The translations under genes were made by a program, and so were the position numbers. The notes below the pieces were generated by a model. It saw only the letters and a list, made by a program, of their open reading frames with translations. It was not told where the DNA came from and made no database searches. 15,467 bases of DNA from an uncultured Bacilli bacterium (GTDB lineage: Bacteria; Bacillota_I; Bacilli_A; RF39; UBA660): contig CANQVY010000014.1 in the NCBI GenBank assembly GCA_947627405.1, forward strand, positions 1 through 15,467, written 5' to 3'. Below are positions 6,045 to 14,374 of the stretch, in pieces (position 1 is the first letter of the stretch; each line of letters opens with the position of its first letter).

Positions 6045-6845
6045 TTACATTTTTGTATCCTCATTGTATAAATGATCAAATTTACCGGTTCTATTTACCT
6101 TAATCATTATACTCATACCTGCGATAAATAAGGCAACAGATACAGCCATCGCTATTTTTATCGGACCTAGCATAAGACTATCTGTTCTAAAATACTCAAT
6201 TACAAATCTACCTGCAGAATACCATAATAAGTAAAAGGCTGATAGAGTTCCTATTTTTAAACGCTTTTTTCTTCTTAAAAAAAGCAAACATAAGAAACCT
6301 ACTAAATTCCAAATCGATTCATATAAAAAAGTAGGCAAATAATAAGTACCTGATATATGCATTCCTTCTATTATAAAATTTGGTAAGTGTTGCTGTTTTA
6401 ATACCGCTAACGTTGTGATTGGTCCATGGGCTTCTTTATTAAAAAAATTTCCCCATCTACCTATAGCTTGAGCTAATAAGATTCCTACGACAGCAATATC
6501 TGTTAATTTTAAGATATTTTGCTTATACTTTTTACAATAAATCACAAGTGTTACAAATCCAGCAATTAATCCTCCATGAACAGCAAGTCCGCCGTTCCAA
6601 ATTTTTAATATTTCAATCGGATTTTGTAAATAATAATCTAAATTAAACAATACATAATAAATTCTAGCTCCTACAAATCCAAATAAAATACAATAAAATA
6701 TTAAATTTATTAAAAATTCTTTCTCAATATGTTTTCTTTTTCCTTCTTTCATAATGATAAAATAGGCTGTGACAACTGCAATAAGCATCATTACGGAATA
6801 GTAATAAATGGTTATAGATCCTATTGTAAAAGATAATCTATTCAT
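6045..6845 (-). CDS. lgt: Prolipoprotein diacylglyceryl transferase
   Basis: A 266-residue polytopic membrane enzyme that transfers diacylglycerol from phosphatidylglycerol to the lipobox Cys of prolipoproteins, such as the lipoprotein at 2727-3764. The Lgt signature GRWGNFFNKEAHG is at about 129-141 (R130 and N133 correspond to essential residues of the E. coli enzyme). GGLAVHGGL at 85-93 carries the conserved His, and SAGRFVIEYFRTD near the C-terminus carries the late Arg. About seven membrane helices are apparent. The ATG overlaps the end of the upstream membrane gene by 8 bases (ATGAATAG), and its AAGGAG lies inside that gene, so translation is coupled. The order uvrA - small membrane gene - lgt is compatible with one transcript. 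Confidence 0.97.
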   Translation of the reverse strand: MNRLSFTIGSITIYYYSVMMLIAVVTAYFIIMKEGKRKHIEKEFLINLIFYCILFGFVGARIYYVLFNLDYYLQNPIEILKIWNGGLAVHGGLIAGFVTLVIYCKKYKQNILKLTDIAVVGILLAQAIGRWGNFFNKEAHGPITTLAVLKQQHLPNFIIEGMHISGTYYLPTFLYESIWNLVGFLCLLFLRRKKRLKIGTLSAFYLLWYSAGRFVIEYFRTDSLMLGPIKIAMAVSVALFIAGMSIMIKVNRTGKFDHLYNEDTKM

Positions 6846-7263
6846 GTCTAAATCTCCTTATAATTGGCTTTATTATTACCTGCTCCATGATAGTATTGAT
6901 GATCGAAATAATAATAGCTACCAATAATAATATCCAAAATTTGGTAAAATCAAGATGTCCTCCTAATATTATGTCCGTAAGTTTTAAAATAAATACATTA
7001 ATAAATGGATAAAATAGACCTAATGTAAACCCTGTAATTGGTAAGGTAAGATACACTAAAATGGGTTTTACCGTTTGATTTAATACATATATAATAACAA
7101 CGGCTAAAAAACCATAAAAGCCAAAATAGTTGGTATCAATATAAAAGGAATTAAATAAAGAGGATACAGCAATAAATACAAATCCATAGCAAATCATATA
7201 TAAAAGCCATTCTAAAAATTTATTTAACCTTGCTTTGTTATTTTTTATTATAATCAATTTCAT
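6838..7263 (-). CDS. Four-helix membrane protein, phage holin 4 superfamily (PF04020-like)
   Basis: A 141-residue protein with four membrane helices (about 18-38, 44-64, 75-98, 108-130) and a basic tail RRFRHE. The stretch LTLPITGFTLGLFYPFINVFILKL... matches the core of the family named for mycobacterial phage holins (PF04020, YvlD-like), which in Firmicutes chromosomes is a housekeeping membrane protein of unknown role, not a lysis protein. The uvrA stop codon (TAG) forms part of its ribosome binding site TAGGAGA, and its 3' end overlaps lgt. It is therefore locked between uvrA and lgt in one operon, where hprK stands in many Firmicutes. Confidence 0.88.
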   Translation of the reverse strand: MKLIIIKNNKARLNKFLEWLLYMICYGFVFIAVSSLFNSFYIDTNYFGFYGFLAVVIIYVLNQTVKPILVYLTLPITGFTLGLFYPFINVFILKLTDIILGGHLDFTKFWILLLVAIIISIINTIMEQVIIKPIIRRFRHE

Positions 7264-7273
7264 AATAAATCTC

Positions 7274-10081
7274 CTATAAAACTTTTTTTAAAAATTGTCC
7301 TGTATAAGATTCTTTAACTTTACTTATTTCTTCTGGTGTACCCGTAGCAACAATTGTACCGCCTTCATCACCACCTTCTGGACCTAAATCAATAATATAA
7401 TCTGCCGTCTTTATCACGTCCATATTGTGTTCTATGACGATTACTGTATCTTTATTATCTACTATTTTTTGAATTATTGCAAGTAGCCTTTTAATATCAT
7501 GCGTATGAAGTCCAGTTGTAGGTTCATCCATTACAAATAATGTTTTTCCTGTTGCCTTTTTTTGTAATTCTTTCGCTAATTTCACTCTTCCAGCTTCTCC
7601 GCCTGATAAAGTAGGTGCAGGTTGCCCCAATTTTATATAACCTAATCCTACATCGTTTATTACTTCTAGTTTTCTTTTAATCTTTGGAACATTTTCAAAA
7701 AATTTTAATGCCTCTGTCACTCTCAAATCTAAAACTTCTGCAATATTCTTATTTTTATATTTTATGTTAAGTGTTTCACTATTATATCTTGTACCATGAC
7801 ATACTTCACATGGTACGTAGACATCTGGTAAAAAATGCATAGATATTTTTTTTACTCCATCTCCTCTGCAGGCTTCACACCTACCACCTTTTACATTAAA
7901 TGAAAAACGATTTTTTTGATAACCATACATCTTGGCCTCTTTTGTATTTGTGTATAAATCTCTTATATCATCAAAAACTCCTGTATAGGTTGCTGGATTG
8001 CTTCTTGGAGTTCTTCCAATTGGATTTTGAGAAATTTCAACAATCTTATCAACATGTTCCATACCTAATATTTTTTTAAATTTACCAGGCTTTTCTTTTG
8101 ATTGATATAATTTTTGAGATATTGCTCGACATAAAATTTGGTTGATCAAACTACTTTTGCCACTTCCTGATACTCCTGTCACACACGTAAAAGTCCCTAG
8201 TGGTATTTTTACATCAATATTTTTTAAATTATTTTCACTTGCTCCTTTAATTTGTAAAATTTTCCCTATTCCTTTTCTTCTTTTTTTTGGAATTTCAATA
8301 CACATTTTCCCTGATAGATATTTACCAGTAATACTATTTTCGTTTTTCATTACTTCTTCTGGCGTCCCACTAGCCATTATTTTTCCGCCTTGTTCTCCAG
8401 CTTCCGGTCCAATATCTACTAAATAATCAGCCGCAAGCATCGTATCTGCATCATGCTCAACTACAATTAAGGTATTTCCTAAATCTCGCATTTCTAAAAG
8501 AGAATTGATCAATAAGGAATTATCCCTTTGATGAAGACCAATGCTTGGTTCATCAAGTACATATAAAACCCCTGTTAATTTAGATCCAATCTGCGTAGCT
8601 AGACGAATTCTTTGAGCTTCACCTCCAGATAATGTCCCAGCACTTCTACTTAGTGTTAGATAAGAAAGTCCTACATTTGATAAGAAAGTAAGCCTTTCTA
8701 ATATTTCTTTGACAATCAAATTTGCTATTTTCTCTTGTTCTTTTGTAAGTTTTAAGTGTTTAAAAAATGGAATTAATTCCTTAATGCTCATACAAGTTAC
8801 TTGATAAATATTTTTTTTATTCACATACACGGATAAGATACTATCATTTAAGCGTGCACCATGACAACTTTCGCATTCATACTCAATCATAAATTTTTCA
8901 AGCCATTCCCTGATCCATTCACTGCTGGTCTCCATATATCTTCTTTGTAAATTATTCAAAATACCCTCATAAAAATCTCTTGTCCTAGTGGTATTTCCAC
9001 TTTTAGAAGTAATATTAAAATCTATAAGGTCTTTAGATCCATATAATACAATATCCAATTCTTTCTTTGTTAGGTCTTTTATTTTTTTATCTAAATCAAT
9101 ATGATAATAATCTGCACAACATTTTAATCTTTTATAATCCATTGAACCCGGATCATCATTCAAAGTAACAATTGCTCCTTCATTGATTGATATATTTTTA
9201 TCAGGTATTACTAAATCTTTATCGATCTGCAATTTTATTCCTAATCCTTTACAATCAGGGCAAGCTCCATAAGGGGCATTAAACGAAAATGTCCTTGGTT
9301 CAAGTTCAGATAAAGAAAAATCACAATAAGGACAAGCAAAATCTTCAGAATATATAACTTCCTTTTCCCCTACATATTCAACAATGACTTTTCCCCGAGA
9401 TAAATTTGTTGCTACTTCTATAGATTCTGCTATTCGAGATCTAGAATCTTCTTTTAATACAATTCGATCTATAACTACATCAATTGTAGATTTTTTATTT
9501 TTATCTAACTCAATTTCTTCATCTAAACTTTTCATTTCTTTATTTACTCGAACACGCACATATCCTTGTTTTCGTAAATTTTCAAATAAGTCTTTGTGCG
9601 TTCCTTTTTCACCACTTATTATTGGTGCCATAATAATTATTTTTGTTCCAATTTCATGTTCTAAAACTTTATTGGCCATTTCTTCAATACTTTGGGAAGT
9701 AATTGGAATATGATGATTTGGACAATATGGCGTTCCAATACGTGCGAATAAAAGCCTTAAATAATCATAGATTTCTGTTACTGTTCCAACAGTTGATCTT
9801 GGATTTTTGCTTGTTGTTTTTTGATCAATACTAATAGATGGAGACAATCCTTCGATACTATCTACATCTGGTTTTTCTGTACCTCCTAGAAATTGTCTAG
9901 CATAAGCTGATAAACTTTCTACGTATCTTCTTTGACCCTCTGCATAAATTGTATCAAAAGCAAGAGAACTTTTCCCACTCCCTGAGACTCCTGTCATAAC
10001 AGTTAATTTATTCTTAGGAATCTCTATATTTATATTTTTTAAATTGTTTTCTCTTGCACCCTTAATTATAATTTTATCCAT
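7274..10081 (-). CDS. uvrA: Excinuclease ABC subunit A
   Basis: A 935-residue UvrA, the damage-sensing ATPase of nucleotide excision repair that loads UvrB. The start is set at ATG 10079-10081; a GTG three codons upstream lies within the AGGTGAG ribosome binding site. In order: Walker A GVSGSGKSSL (about 31-40), the UvrB-binding region, a CPYC...CPDC zinc site, CESCHGARL, signature LSGGEAQRIRLA and Walker B LYVLDEPSIGLH. The second half has GVSGSGKSSLI, zinc module CEACRGDG...CEVCHG, signature LSGGEAGRVKLA and LFVMDEPTTGLH. The second signature has Gly where Gln is nearly universal, and APTLSGG where ATTLSGG is usual. Length is normal. Its stop overlaps the ribosome binding site of the next gene. 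It has its own promoter and no CGAAC-N4-GTTCG LexA box in the leader. Confidence 0.98.
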   Translation of the reverse strand: MDKIIIKGARENNLKNINIEIPKNKLTVMTGVSGSGKSSLAFDTIYAEGQRRYVESLSAYARQFLGGTEKPDVDSIEGLSPSISIDQKTTSKNPRSTVGTVTEIYDYLRLLFARIGTPYCPNHHIPITSQSIEEMANKVLEHEIGTKIIIMAPIISGEKGTHKDLFENLRKQGYVRVRVNKEMKSLDEEIELDKNKKSTIDVVIDRIVLKEDSRSRIAESIEVATNLSRGKVIVEYVGEKEVIYSEDFACPYCDFSLSELEPRTFSFNAPYGACPDCKGLGIKLQIDKDLVIPDKNISINEGAIVTLNDDPGSMDYKRLKCCADYYHIDLDKKIKDLTKKELDIVLYGSKDLIDFNITSKSGNTTRTRDFYEGILNNLQRRYMETSSEWIREWLEKFMIEYECESCHGARLNDSILSVYVNKKNIYQVTCMSIKELIPFFKHLKLTKEQEKIANLIVKEILERLTFLSNVGLSYLTLSRSAGTLSGGEAQRIRLATQIGSKLTGVLYVLDEPSIGLHQRDNSLLINSLLEMRDLGNTLIVVEHDADTMLAADYLVDIGPEAGEQGGKIMASGTPEEVMKNENSITGKYLSGKMCIEIPKKRRKGIGKILQIKGASENNLKNIDVKIPLGTFTCVTGVSGSGKSSLINQILCRAISQKLYQSKEKPGKFKKILGMEHVDKIVEISQNPIGRTPRSNPATYTGVFDDIRDLYTNTKEAKMYGYQKNRFSFNVKGGRCEACRGDGVKKISMHFLPDVYVPCEVCHGTRYNSETLNIKYKNKNIAEVLDLRVTEALKFFENVPKIKRKLEVINDVGLGYIKLGQPAPTLSGGEAGRVKLAKELQKKATGKTLFVMDEPTTGLHTHDIKRLLAIIQKIVDNKDTVIVIEHNMDVIKTADYIIDLGPEGGDEGGTIVATGTPEEISKVKESYTGQFLKKVL

Positions 10082-10103
10082 ACTTCTCACCTTTTTCGTG
10101 TTT

Positions 10104-10109
10104 ATTATA
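10104..10109 (-). promoter_or_regulatory. Extended -10 promoter element of uvrA
   Basis: On the minus strand TGTTATAAT: a perfect -10 (10104-10109) with the TG extension, 22 bases before the uvrA ATG. No good -35 is found at 17 bases; TTGTTA stands at 19. It lies between the uvrB terminator and uvrA, so uvrA can be transcribed separately from uvrB. Confidence 0.55.
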
Positions 10110-10134
10110 ACATATTATGAATACTTTATAACAA

Positions 10135-10165
10135 AAAAGATTCTATAATTTTTATAAAATCTTTT
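10135..10165 (-). terminator. Intrinsic terminator after uvrB
   Basis: Inverted repeat AAAAGATT-C-TATAA / TTATA-A-AATCTTTT with one internal mismatch and a three-base loop, 29 bases after the uvrB stop. The minus strand continues the stem as a T-run (T6, 10133-10138). It separates uvrB from uvrA. Confidence 0.65.
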
Positions 10166-10194
10166 ATTTCCAGAAAATATAATTTTCCTATAAT

Positions 10195-12147
10195 CTATTC
10201 CCCATTGCTTTTCATCTCAAACAATATATCTCTAAGCTCCATTGCTCTTTCAAAGTCTAATTCTTTTGCGGCCTTTCTCATCTCTTGTTCTATTTCTTCA
10301 TATGTTTTTTCCCTTTCTTCTTTTGTTGTCTTTTGATCTTTTAGTTTCGTTATAGCTGTGTTACTAATTACTTCACCTATTTTCTTATCAATTGTCTTAG
10401 GAACAATTCCATGCTCTTTATTGTATTTTTCTTGTATAGCTCTTCTTCTATAGGTTTCATCAATGGCATATTGCATACTACCAGTAATATGATCCGCATA
10501 CATAATAACGTGCCCATTGGCATTTCTCGCACAACGCCCTATGGTTTGAATTAAGCTTCGATCACTTCGTAAGAATCCTTCTTTATCTGCATCTAAAATC
10601 GCAATTAAACTTACTTCTGGAATATCAATACCTTCTCTAAGTAAATTAATTCCTACAATAGCATCATATTTTCCTAAACGTAAATCTCTTATAATTTGAA
10701 GGCGTTCTAAAGTCTTTATCTCACTATGCAAATAAGCTACCTTAATATCTAATTCTTTTAAATAATTTGTCAACTCTTCAGCCATTCTTATAGTTAATGT
10801 CGTTACTAATGTTCTTTCATTCTTTTGTATCCTATTTTTTATTTCTCCAATCAAATCATCGATTTGTCCTTGTGTTTTGCGAACTTCAATTGTAGGATCC
10901 AAAAGCCCAGTAGGTCTTATAATTTGCTCAATTACTTCATTATGAACTTTTGCAAGTTCATAATCCCCTGGAGTTGCTGAAACATAAATAGCTTGATGAA
11001 TCTTATTCTCAAATTCCTCAAATTTTAATGGTCGGTTATCCAGTGCACTAGGAAGTCTAAATCCATAATCTACAAGATTTTGTTTTCTTGCTCGATCTCC
11101 ATTATACATTCCTCGTACCTGTGGCAAAGTAACATGCGATTCATCAACAACTAAAAGGAAATCATCATCAAAAAAATCCATCAATGTTGCAGGAGTTTCT
11201 CCTTCCGCTCTTAGAGCCATATGTCTAGCATAATTTTCTACCCCACTACATACACCCGTCTCTTCAAGCATTTCAATATCATAATTTGTTCTTTGTTCTA
11301 ACCTTTGTGCTTCTATTAATTTGTTTTCTCTTTTCAAAATTTCTAAGCGATCTTTTAATTCTTCTTTAATTCTTTTAATCGCTTCTTTCATTTTATCATC
11401 GCTAGTTACAAAGTGACTGGCTGGAAAAATACTTAAAGTTTTTTTGTTGGATAAAATGGTCCCTGTTATAATATCAATTTCACTAATTCTATCAATTTCA
11501 TCCCCAAAAAATTCAATGCGATATCCTTTTGTCCTTTGATATGTTGGAATGATTTCTAATATGTCACCTCTTACTCGAAAAGTTCCTCTTTTAAAGTCAT
11601 AATCATTTCTTTCATATAGCATTTCTATCAATTTGGAGAGAACTTTATTTCTCTCAATTTCTTCCCCTTCTCTTAAAGTAAGCATTTTATTTAAATATTC
11701 CTCTTTTTCTCCTATACCATAAATGCATGAAACTGAAGCAACCACAATAACATTTCTATCCGATAAAAGAGCACTTGTAGCCGAATGTCTCAATTCATCA
11801 ATTTCGTCATTAATTGATGAGTCTTTTTCAATATAAGTATCTGTGGATGGAACGTATGCTTCAGGTTGATAATAATCATAATAGGAAACAAAATATTCAA
11901 CTCTATTTTCTGGAAATAATTCTTTAAATTCAGAGTATAACTGTCCTGCCAGTGTTTTATTATGTGCTAAAATCAATGTTGGTTTATTAACCTCTTTGAT
12001 TACATTGGCAATCGTGAATGTTTTTCCTGTACCTGTTGCTCCCAGTAATACTTGATGTTTCTTACCAGTTTTGATTCCATTAACTAATTCTTTAATTGCT
12101 TTAGGCTGATCTCCACTAGGTTTAAAATTAGATACTAACTCAAACAT
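10195..12147 (-). CDS. uvrB: Excinuclease ABC subunit B
   Basis: A 650-residue UvrB, the helicase-like subunit that verifies damage and recruits UvrC. The frame is open to a further ATG at 12201, but the start at 12145-12147 (MFELVSNFKPSGDQPKAI) matches the family N-terminus and has AAGGGAG eight bases upstream; another ATG two codons earlier is too close to that site. Walker A GATGTGKT (about 36-43), the beta-hairpin YYDYYQPEAYVPSTDTYI, the DEAD-like VVDESHVTLPQ, motif V/VI region GINLLREGIDIPEV and QTIGRCARNANG are all present, and the C-terminal UVR domain that contacts UvrC ends the protein (EMRKAAKELDFERAMELRD). Uninterrupted and of usual length. Upstream is a promoter overlapping the NUDIX gene's terminator. 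Confidence 0.98.
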   Translation of the reverse strand: MFELVSNFKPSGDQPKAIKELVNGIKTGKKHQVLLGATGTGKTFTIANVIKEVNKPTLILAHNKTLAGQLYSEFKELFPENRVEYFVSYYDYYQPEAYVPSTDTYIEKDSSINDEIDELRHSATSALLSDRNVIVVASVSCIYGIGEKEEYLNKMLTLREGEEIERNKVLSKLIEMLYERNDYDFKRGTFRVRGDILEIIPTYQRTKGYRIEFFGDEIDRISEIDIITGTILSNKKTLSIFPASHFVTSDDKMKEAIKRIKEELKDRLEILKRENKLIEAQRLEQRTNYDIEMLEETGVCSGVENYARHMALRAEGETPATLMDFFDDDFLLVVDESHVTLPQVRGMYNGDRARKQNLVDYGFRLPSALDNRPLKFEEFENKIHQAIYVSATPGDYELAKVHNEVIEQIIRPTGLLDPTIEVRKTQGQIDDLIGEIKNRIQKNERTLVTTLTIRMAEELTNYLKELDIKVAYLHSEIKTLERLQIIRDLRLGKYDAIVGINLLREGIDIPEVSLIAILDADKEGFLRSDRSLIQTIGRCARNANGHVIMYADHITGSMQYAIDETYRRRAIQEKYNKEHGIVPKTIDKKIGEVISNTAITKLKDQKTTKEEREKTYEEIEQEMRKAAKELDFERAMELRDILFEMKSNGE

Positions 12148-12219
12148 AGACATTACTCCCTTCTCTAAATTATTTTCCCTTATATTATAATTAATAATCA
12201 TATTTTCTTGTGCGCTATT

Positions 12220-12248
12220 ATTTTAACATAAGGGTATAGAAAAAACAA
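12220..12248 (-). promoter_or_regulatory. Promoter of uvrB
   Basis: On the minus strand: -35 TTGTTT (12243-12248), 17-base spacer, -10 TAAAAT (12220-12225) preceded by TG. It gives a leader of about 65 bases before the chosen uvrB ATG. The -35 uses the T-run of the hairpin that ends the NUDIX transcript. A second TATAAT at 12182-12187 has no -35. No LexA box is visible. Confidence 0.5.
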
Positions 12249-12271
12249 GAAATTTTAATAAATATCCTTGT
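12245..12271 (-). terminator. Probable terminator of the NUDIX gene
   Basis: On the minus strand ACAAG ... CTTGT with an imperfect inner stem (a 2x2 internal loop, then three pairs), followed by TTTTT. It lies about 29 bases after the NUDIX stop. The stem is weak, but the layout resembles the terminator at 13242-13267 (also ACAAGG, internal loop, CTTGT, T-run). Confidence 0.45.
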
Positions 12272-12299
12272 CTTATGCACTTACATTATTTCCATTATT

Positions 12300-12725
12300 T
12301 CAAATATTATCGTTATCAAGATTTAGTTTTTCTTTAACTGTATCAAAATATAATTTATAAGAATCAGGGTAAGTAAGATCCTGTGGGAGTTCTTCTGACA
12401 ACATTATTTCAGACATTTCATAATCTTTAGGAAGATTTCCCATTTCTAATATTTCACAAAACGAGAGTAAAGCAAAAGAACTAATTTTATATACACAAAC
12501 AGGAGTTAATTTTATTTTAGTAGCACCTGTTTCTTCATACATTTCTCGTTTAGCAGCTTCTTGCCAAGTTTCACCTTCTTCAATATGTCCACCCGGAATT
12601 TCCCAACCTTTACGTTTTTTATTGTAACAAAATACATATTTTCCCTTATACCTACTTACACAAACTACTCTTGTATATTCCTTTTCATCACAATAACCTA
12701 AATCATATAATTTTACTTCTAACAT
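12300..12725 (-). CDS. NUDIX hydrolase
   Basis: A 141-residue pyrophosphohydrolase. The full NUDIX box G-x5-E-x7-R-E-x-x-E-E-x-G is at 46-68: GGHIEEGETWQEAAKRE then MYEETGA, with the metal-binding Glu residues intact, so the enzyme should be active. The rest is a typical compact NUDIX fold with an N-terminal sheet (VVCVSRYKGKYVFCYNKKRKGWEIP). The family cleaves nucleoside diphosphates linked to another group; the substrate (oxidised dNTP, NDP-sugar or other) cannot be read from sequence. GAGG lies seven bases before the ATG and the gene ends with TGA. It stands upstream of uvrB on the same strand but is probably ended by a weak terminator, so a shared repair role is only suggested by position. 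Confidence 0.93.
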   Translation of the reverse strand: MLEVKLYDLGYCDEKEYTRVVCVSRYKGKYVFCYNKKRKGWEIPGGHIEEGETWQEAAKREMYEETGATKIKLTPVCVYKISSFALLSFCEILEMGNLPKDYEMSEIMLSEELPQDLTYPDSYKLYFDTVKEKLNLDNDNI

Positions 12726-12782
12726 AATTATCCTCTTTTCTAAAATTTAATAATAACTCTAAACAATTAATTTTATTTTCAC

Positions 12783-13126
12783 TTAATAATTTACTTTTGG
12801 TGGTTCACGAATCAAATTGAAAACTGAACATAATTCTTTATCGTATAAAATCTCCAATTCAAGCAAAGCCTTGTACACGCAACATATAATAAATGCATAT
12901 CAACTTTATTATGTATATCATACACTTCAGAAGAAACATTATTAATAATAACAACATCAAATTCTAACCCTTTAGCTAAGGATGATGTTAACACACAGAT
13001 ACCACCACTGTATTCATTATCTTTGGCTATTATTTAAGTAACTTCTATACTTTTAGAAGATAAATTAGTAAATTTTTTTGCTCCAGCATCGGTTTTACAA
13101 ATAATTGCAATTGATTTATAACCCAT
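12783..13126 (-). pseudogene. Decayed C-terminal remnant of a HelD/UvrD-like superfamily 1 helicase
   Basis: Reading the minus strand from 13126 gives MGYKSIAIICKTDAGAKKF, then an in-frame TAA at 13034-13036. It continues in the same frame as GGICVLTSSLAKGLEFDVVI and HLLYVACTR, the motif V and VI end of HelD-type helicases (AKGLEFD and YVACTR are diagnostic). Near 12869-12871 one base is missing; restoring it gives TRALLELEILYDKEL and an end at TAA 12783-12785, which is how these proteins normally finish. Without the restoration the frame ends at 12812 with an unrelated tail. Everything before the last ~115 codons is gone; 13127-13240 shows no helicase motif. HelD recycles RNA polymerase; UvrD-type helicases act in repair. 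The two lesions and the truncation mark it as dead. Confidence 0.85.
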
Positions 13127-13241
13127 ATTTATTCTTTTATGGGGACGAATAAAAATCAAAAATTTTATTTTTAATAATATATAACACTAAAATATTAAAA
13201 GTTTTTCTATTTATTTATTTTAACATTTTTACAATGAAAAA

Positions 13242-13267
13242 ACAAGGTAAGAAAAATCTATCCTTGT
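13242..13267 (-). terminator. Terminator of the collagen-like gene
   Basis: On the minus strand ACAAGG-AT-AGA-TTTTT-TCT-TA-CCTTGT-type hairpin (outer six pairs, 2x2 internal loop, three inner pairs) followed by a T-run opposite 13237-13242. It lies about 70 bases after the collagen-like stop. The rest of 13127-13335 is very AT-rich and shows no gene. Confidence 0.6.
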
Positions 13268-13335
13268 ATTATCGTTAATTTTCATTTGGAATTCCATTTT
13301 ATTTATTTTTAAATGATTCACAATAATAATATTTT

Positions 13336-14352
13336 TTATTTTAATCTTTGAATGATCATTGAAATTACTGGATTGGCAAAAAGTGATGTATTATCTCCTA
13401 AATTTGGGCTATTTAAATATAATTCTCTTTTTCCAACGTTAACAAACTCAAAAACATCATTTGGTAAAACTGTAGATAGAATACCACTTCCTACAATAGC
13501 ACTTGGCAATTGATTATCATTCCAAACACTAGCTCCCGCGTATACAGTATCTTCGTTTTGTTTTTTTAAACCAATTGAAATAACATCCCTTGATTTTACA
13601 AATGCAGTATTATTCATTAAACAAGCATAAACCGTAAAATCCACTCGGTAAACCCCAGGGGTTTTAATTGTAATTGTATTTTCTTCATCATTTAACAAAA
13701 AGTTTTCCTCTTCATCTGATATTTTCATATCAATTGGTAATTTATCCTTTGGATTTACCTTAACTCCAGATGAAGAATCTTCTATATTAAATGTAATAAA
13801 TTGAGCAGCAGGAATTACTAATGGCCCTGGAGGTCCTTGCTCTCCTTTTTCCCCTTTCCATCCTGTTGGTCCTGGATCTCCTTTTTCTCCTTGTGGGCCA
13901 GGTATTCCTTGTTCTCCCTTTTCACCCTGAGGTCCTTTTATTTGACCAATATCCTTCCATTCATCTTCTGTATCAGACCATACATATAAATTATTCCCTA
14001 CTAAATAAGATTCCCCAATCTTTCCTTTTTCGTGGGCCTGTTTTAATTCAGCAAATGAATCATAAGATCCTAAAATTGTAACACTCGTCCCATCTTCTCC
14101 TTGAGGCCCTTGCTCTCCCTTTTCTCCCCTTGGGATCACAAAATCCAAAATGTGATTTGTTCCTTCTTTATGATCTATTACTTCAGCATTTTTTAATGGT
14201 TCTCCTGTTATAACTGTCCCAATCGAAATTGTTTCGGGAGATGCACTTTTTCCCTGTGGACCGGTTGGACCAATTGTTCCAGCAGGTCCAGTTGGCCCAG
14301 TTGGACCAATAAAAAAACAGTTTGTAGATAGATGAGAAAATTTATCATTCAT
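13336..14352 (-). CDS. Collagen-like filament protein with BclA/C1q-like C-terminal domain
   Basis: A 338-residue protein with a short leader containing one Cys (MNDKFSHLSTNCFFI) and no signal peptide or membrane helix. Gly-X-Y blocks lie at about 16-34 (GPTGPTGPAGTIGPTGPQG), 75-89 (RGEKGEQGPQGEDG) and 137-177 (KGPQGEKGEQGIPGPQ and on). Between them are two small insert domains: 35-74, and 90-136 with YDSFAELKQAHEKGKIGESY and LYVWSD-EWKDIG. A beta-rich C-terminal domain (178-338) with PGVYRVDFTVYA and a final ISMIIQRLK resembles the trimerising C1q/TNF-like head of BclA. Such proteins form trimeric filaments on spores or act as phage tail fibres; lack of a Sec signal fits both. No phage genes are nearby. 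AAGGAG nine bases upstream sets the start; it has its own promoter and terminator. Confidence 0.9.
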   Translation of the reverse strand: MNDKFSHLSTNCFFIGPTGPTGPAGTIGPTGPQGKSASPETISIGTVITGEPLKNAEVIDHKEGTNHILDFVIPRGEKGEQGPQGEDGTSVTILGSYDSFAELKQAHEKGKIGESYLVGNNLYVWSDTEDEWKDIGQIKGPQGEKGEQGIPGPQGEKGDPGPTGWKGEKGEQGPPGPLVIPAAQFITFNIEDSSSGVKVNPKDKLPIDMKISDEEENFLLNDEENTITIKTPGVYRVDFTVYACLMNNTAFVKSRDVISIGLKKQNEDTVYAGASVWNDNQLPSAIVGSGILSTVLPNDVFEFVNVGKRELYLNSPNLGDNTSLFANPVISMIIQRLK

Positions 14353-14374
14353 AATTTTTTCTCCTTTCTATCAT

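Noticed and set aside
6838..7263. Prophage signal from a holin-family protein, together with the fibre-like protein at 13336
   Set aside because: The PF04020-like gene is locked inside a housekeeping operon, and no terminase, capsid, tail, integrase or lysin gene is in the window.
8142..9713. Plus-strand open frames at 8142-8426 and 9384-9713
   Set aside because: Both lie antisense to conserved uvrA coding sequence and have no recognisable protein features.
10082..12300. SOS (LexA) control of uvrA and uvrB
   Set aside because: No CGAAC-N4-GTTCG box was found in either leader by eye. This does not exclude a diverged operator.
12300..12302. Mycoplasma-type code (TGA read as Trp)
   Set aside because: The NUDIX gene ends at TGA at the expected family length, and Trp positions in conserved proteins are all TGG.
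13127..13335. Further coding sequence upstream of the helicase remnant
   Set aside because: The frame stays open for only about 20 more codons with no helicase motif, and the stretch is AT-rich with a terminator for the neighbouring gene.
13821..14081. Plus-strand leucine-rich open frame
   Set aside because: It is the antisense of the Gly-X-Y codons of the collagen-like gene.
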